DNA from: Elusimicrobiota bacterium
GTDB taxonomy: Bacteria > Elusimicrobiota > Elusimicrobia > FEN-1173
Length of the DNA: 64,000 nt
Assembly (NCBI GenBank): GCA_016788905.1
Contig: JAEURZ010000013.1
Span: 19,852-83,851, forward strand
Reading direction: 5' to 3'
Positions within the stretch are counted from its first letter, which is position 1. Each line of letters starts with the position of its first letter. The notes below the pieces were generated by a model that saw only the letters and a program-made list of their open reading frames with translations, had not been told where the DNA came from and did not search any database. Positions 61,142 through 64,000 of the stretch are shown piece after piece. A program made the translations under genes and the position numbers.

Positions 61142-63868
61142 ATGCCATCCAACGCTCTCAACAGTTTTGACACTCGTGCGACACTTCCCGGCCAGCCCTC
61201 TTTCATGCATTTTTCTCTCCCCGCCCTGGGATCCCGGTTGGGGATCTCCCTCAACGCGTTGCCCTACTCCATTCGCGTCCTGTTAGAAGATCTCCTTCGC
61301 ACGGAAGATGGACGCCTGGTCACAAAAAGCGACGTGGAATCCTTGGCCCGCTGGACACCGAAAAACCTCCCCGCAAAAGAAATCCCCTTTATCGCTTCCC
61401 GTGTCTTGCTTCAGGATTTCACGGGGGTCCCTGTGGTGGTCGACCTGGCCGCCATGCGGGACGCCGCGCAAAAATTCGGCGTAGCCCCGGACCGAATTAA
61501 CCCCCTGTTCCCCGTGGATCTGGTGATCGACCATTCGGTTCAGGTGGACCACTTCGGATCCCCCGACTCCTTTCAAAAAAATGCGGAGATGGAGTATTCC
61601 CGAAACCGAGAACGGTATACCTTTTTGAAATGGGGTCAAAAAGCCCTCCGCAATTTCCGCACCGTTCCCCCCGACACTGGGATTGTCCATCAGGTGAACC
61701 TGGAATACCTCGCCTCCGTCGTTGCCGTGGATCGACAGGGAGAGACCCCTGTGGCCCATTTCGACACGGTCATCGGGACCGATTCCCACACCACCATGAT
61801 CAATGGACTTGGCGTTTTGGGATGGGGAGTGGGAGGGATCGAAGCCGAGGCCGCTTTATTAGGACAACCCATGTCCCTGCTCATTCCAGAAGTCGTGGGG
61901 GTGAAAATTGAGGGGCGTCTCCCCCCAGGATCCACCGCCACCGACGCCGTTCTCACCGTCACCCAACTCTTGCGAAAGATGAACGTGGTCGGAAAATTTG
62001 TCGAATTTTTCGGCCCAGGGCTATCGGAACTTTCCCTTCCCGACCGGGCCACCATCGCCAACATGGCCCCGGAATACGGCGCCACCGCGGGTTTCTTTCC
62101 GGTGGACAGCGAAACGTTGGCTTATCTCCGACTCACCGGTCGATCGGAAGAACATATCCAGCTGGTGGAAACCTATTGCAAAGCCCAAGGCCTTTTCCGC
62201 ACCGACACGACCCCCACCCCTGCCTACACGCAGGTGTTGGAGCTTGACCTCCGTTCTATCGTTCCCTCCTTGGCGGGCCCGAAAAGGCCCCAGGACAGGG
62301 TACCGCTCAATGAATCCAAGTCTTCGTTTTTGAAGGCACTTGCCGCTCCGGTCAAGGAACGGGGTTTTGAACTTCCCGCCTCGGCACTGAAAAAGGAAGT
62401 CCCTGTCCACCTGAACGGACATCAGACCGTTTTGACCCACGGCAGCGTGGTCTTGGCGGCCATCACCAGTTGCACGAACACCTCAAACCCTTCGGTGATG
62501 ATCTCGGCCGGTCTATTGGCCAAGAAAGCGGTGAACAAGGGTCTCCAGGTGGCCCCGCACGTCAAAACAAGCCTGGCCCCAGGGTCGCGTGTGGTCACGG
62601 ATTATATGGACGCCGCCGGCCTGACACCTTATTTAGAAAAACTCAATTTCCATCTGGTGGGGTATGGCTGTACGACCTGCATTGGAAACAGCGGACCACT
62701 CCCGGAACCTGTTTCGAAAGCCATTAAAGAAGGGAATCTTGTTGCTGCGGCCGTTTTGTCTGGAAACCGAAATTTCGAAGGGCGAATCAATCCCCATGTG
62801 AAAGCCAACTACCTGGCGTCGCCCCCCCTCGTGGTGGCCTACGCCCTGGCCGGTCGGATGGACCTGGATCTCACCACGGAACCCCTGGGACACGGTTCGA
62901 ATGGACCCGTTTATTTAAAAGACATCTGGCCAACCGCGGAGGAAGTGCGGGACACCGTAAAAAAGGCCCTTCGGTCGGAAATGTTTAAAACGCGCTATGA
63001 AGCCGCGGCGCAAGGCGATGACAATTGGAACGCCCTTGTCGCTCCCGAAGGAAGCCAATACACCTGGGACCCCTCCTCCACCTATATTAAAAATCCCCCC
63101 TATTTCGATGGGATGGGATTAGAACCTGGCGTCCTGACGGACATTCATGGCGCACGTGCCTTGGCGGTGTTGGGGGATTCTGTGACCACAGACCACATCT
63201 CCCCCGCCGGGTCCATTGGAGAAGAGAGTCCCGCGGGTCTCTATCTCATGGCTCAGGGTGTCACAAAAAAAGACTTCAACTCGTATGGGGCCCGACGAGG
63301 CAACCACGAGGTCATGATCCGAGGGACCTTCGCCAACATTCGGCTTAAAAATCATTTGGTTCCCGGCGTGGAAGGTGGAGTGACGGTCCATATTCCGTCG
63401 GAAGAGAGAATGTCCATTTTCGACGCTTCCCTCCGCTACGCAAAGGACCAGGTCCCGCTTATCGTTATTGCGGGGAAAGAGTATGGTTCAGGCTCGTCCC
63501 GAGACTGGGCGGCCAAAGGAACACGACTCCTGGGCGTTCGCGTGGTCATCGCCGAAAGTTACGAACGGATCCACCGTTCGAACCTGGTGGGCATGGGCGT
63601 CCTCCCCCTCCAATTCAAACCGGGGGAAACCCGCGAAAGTTTAGGACTGACGGGAAAAGAAACCTTCGCCATCGAAGGGATTGAAAACCTAACGCCCCGG
63701 AAAGAACTCAAGATTTCCACCCAAAGAGAGGACGGATCCATCCTCCACTTTTACGCCCTCGCGCGCGTCGACGCCCCCGTCGAAGTGGATTATCTCGCCC
63801 ACGGAGGAATCCTCCCCGCCGTGCTCCGGCAAATCATCAACGCGCATTCCCCAAGGTCGAAAGAGTAA
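61142..63868 (+). CDS. acnA: Aconitate hydratase A
   Basis: A 908-residue [4Fe-4S] enzyme of the citric acid cycle that interconverts citrate and isocitrate. [12 protein letters not shown], the [21 protein letters not shown] motif, [13 protein letters not shown] with the first cluster Cys, [14 protein letters not shown] with the other two, and the C-terminal swivel domain with [17 protein letters not shown] are all present, and the length is normal for AcnA/IRP1-type enzymes. The frame is open far upstream but the ATG at 61142, with GGAG nine bases before it, gives the usual N-terminus. The promoter lies just upstream. It shows an oxidative or at least partial citric acid cycle. Confidence 0.97.
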   Translation: MPSNALNSFDTRATLPGQPSFMHFSLPALGSRLGISLNALPYSIRVLLEDLLRTEDGRLVTKSDVESLARWTPKNLPAKEIPFIASRVLLQDFTGVPVVVDLAAMRDAAQKFGVAPDRINPLFPVDLVIDHSVQVDHFGSPDSFQKNAEMEYSRNRERYTFLKWGQKALRNFRTVPPDTGIVHQVNLEYLASVVAVDRQGETPVAHFDTVIGTDSHTTMINGLGVLGWGVGGIEAEAALLGQPMSLLIPEVVGVKIEGRLPPGSTATDAVLTVTQLLRKMNVVGKFVEFFGPGLSELSLPDRATIANMAPEYGATAGFFPVDSETLAYLRLTGRSEEHIQLVETYCKAQGLFRTDTTPTPAYTQVLELDLRSIVPSLAGPKRPQDRVPLNESKSSFLKALAAPVKERGFELPASALKKEVPVHLNGHQTVLTHGSVVLAAITSCTNTSNPSVMISAGLLAKKAVNKGLQVAPHVKTSLAPGSRVVTDYMDAAGLTPYLEKLNFHLVGYGCTTCIGNSGPLPEPVSKAIKEGNLVAAAVLSGNRNFEGRINPHVKANYLASPPLVVAYALAGRMDLDLTTEPLGHGSNGPVYLKDIWPTAEEVRDTVKKALRSEMFKTRYEAAAQGDDNWNALVAPEGSQYTWDPSSTYIKNPPYFDGMGLEPGVLTDIHGARALAVLGDSVTTDHISPAGSIGEESPAGLYLMAQGVTKKDFNSYGARRGNHEVMIRGTFANIRLKNHLVPGVEGGVTVHIPSEERMSIFDASLRYAKDQVPLIVIAGKEYGSGSSRDWAAKGTRLLGVRVVIAESYERIHRSNLVGMGVLPLQFKPGETRESLGLTGKETFAIEGIENLTPRKELKISTQREDGSILHFYALARVDAPVEVDYLAHGGILPAVLRQIINAHSPRSKE

Positions 63869-64000
63869 TTTTCAATGGCGTTTTAAACTTATTTACGAGA
63901 TTTTTTGCTAGCATTTCCGGGCACGTGAGTTCAAAGTGCCATTGCACCAAGCAGATATGAAGACCTGCGCTAAAATAGGCAGGTATGAAACCCTACAAAC

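Noticed and set aside
63957..64000. Possible start of another plus-strand gene (ATG at 63957 or 63985, the latter preceded by a 6-bp inverted repeat ACCTGC/GCAGGT and a TAAAAT).
   Set aside because: Only 15 or fewer codons are visible in either frame and there is no clear Shine-Dalgarno sequence, so a gene cannot be supported.

Overview
The window is from a Gram-negative-type bacterium. Evidence for an outer membrane is an LptF/LptG-type permease, a PorV/UPF0164-like beta-barrel, a lipobox lipoprotein, an LPS heptosyltransferase and a large Wzx/Wzy-type polysaccharide locus. The M6 protease with a FlgD/T9SS-like tail next to a PorV-like barrel, and the general gene content, would fit Elusimicrobiota or a neighbouring phylum. 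That placement is an inference, and nothing here fixes the taxon. No tRNA, rRNA, CRISPR array, transposase or integrase was recognised.

Layout. (1) 1-4.4 kb: the end of an LptF/G permease, then a secreted M6 metalloprotease, an outer-membrane barrel and a TPR lipoprotein. (2) 4.5-7.0 kb: a metK-ahcY operon of the SAM cycle, with a readable promoter and a strong terminator. (3) 7.1-43.1 kb: a surface-polysaccharide locus of about 36 kb made of three blocks. Block A (minus strand, 7.07-21.4 kb) has Wzz, a WbpM/CapD-type dehydratase, an O-antigen ligase/polymerase, a GT4, an initiating sugar transferase, an orphan E1 alpha/beta thiamine-diphosphate pair, a DegT aminotransferase, a frameshifted methyltransferase, a WbpA-type dehydrogenase, an epimerase, GmhB and a nucleotidyltransferase. 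Block B (plus strand, 21.6-27.4 kb) has an epimerase, a GT2, a class II glutaminase fused to a WbpG-type synthetase, an acyltransferase and a flippase. Block C (minus strand, 40.9-27.4 kb) has a GT4, a second flippase, a Wzy-like protein, WbpG-HisH-HisF, a methyltransferase, a UDP-GlcNAc 2-epimerase, a fused WbpB-WbpD protein, a WbpE-type aminotransferase and a LamG/GT-C membrane protein. A kelch-type propeller and a WecG-family transferase close the locus. (4) 43.3-64 kb: GC-richer housekeeping genes: smc, a DUF2914 protein, waaF, xseB/xseA, an M1 aminopeptidase with HEAT repeats, clpB, pth, L25, prs, glmU and acnA.

How the genes work together. WbpA, WbpB-D, WbpE and the 2-epimerase together can account for UDP-2,3-diacetamido-2,3-dideoxy-mannuronic acid. 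The WbpG/HisH/HisF trio would then turn one acetamido group into an acetamidino group, as in Pseudomonas aeruginosa O5. A second, single-polypeptide amidotransferase in block B uses an unrelated glutaminase fold and is the most unusual protein of the window. Other items worth attention are the orphan E1 pair in a sugar locus, the poly-G frameshift in a methyltransferase, the LamG/GT-C fusion, and overlapping inverted repeats between smc and wecG.
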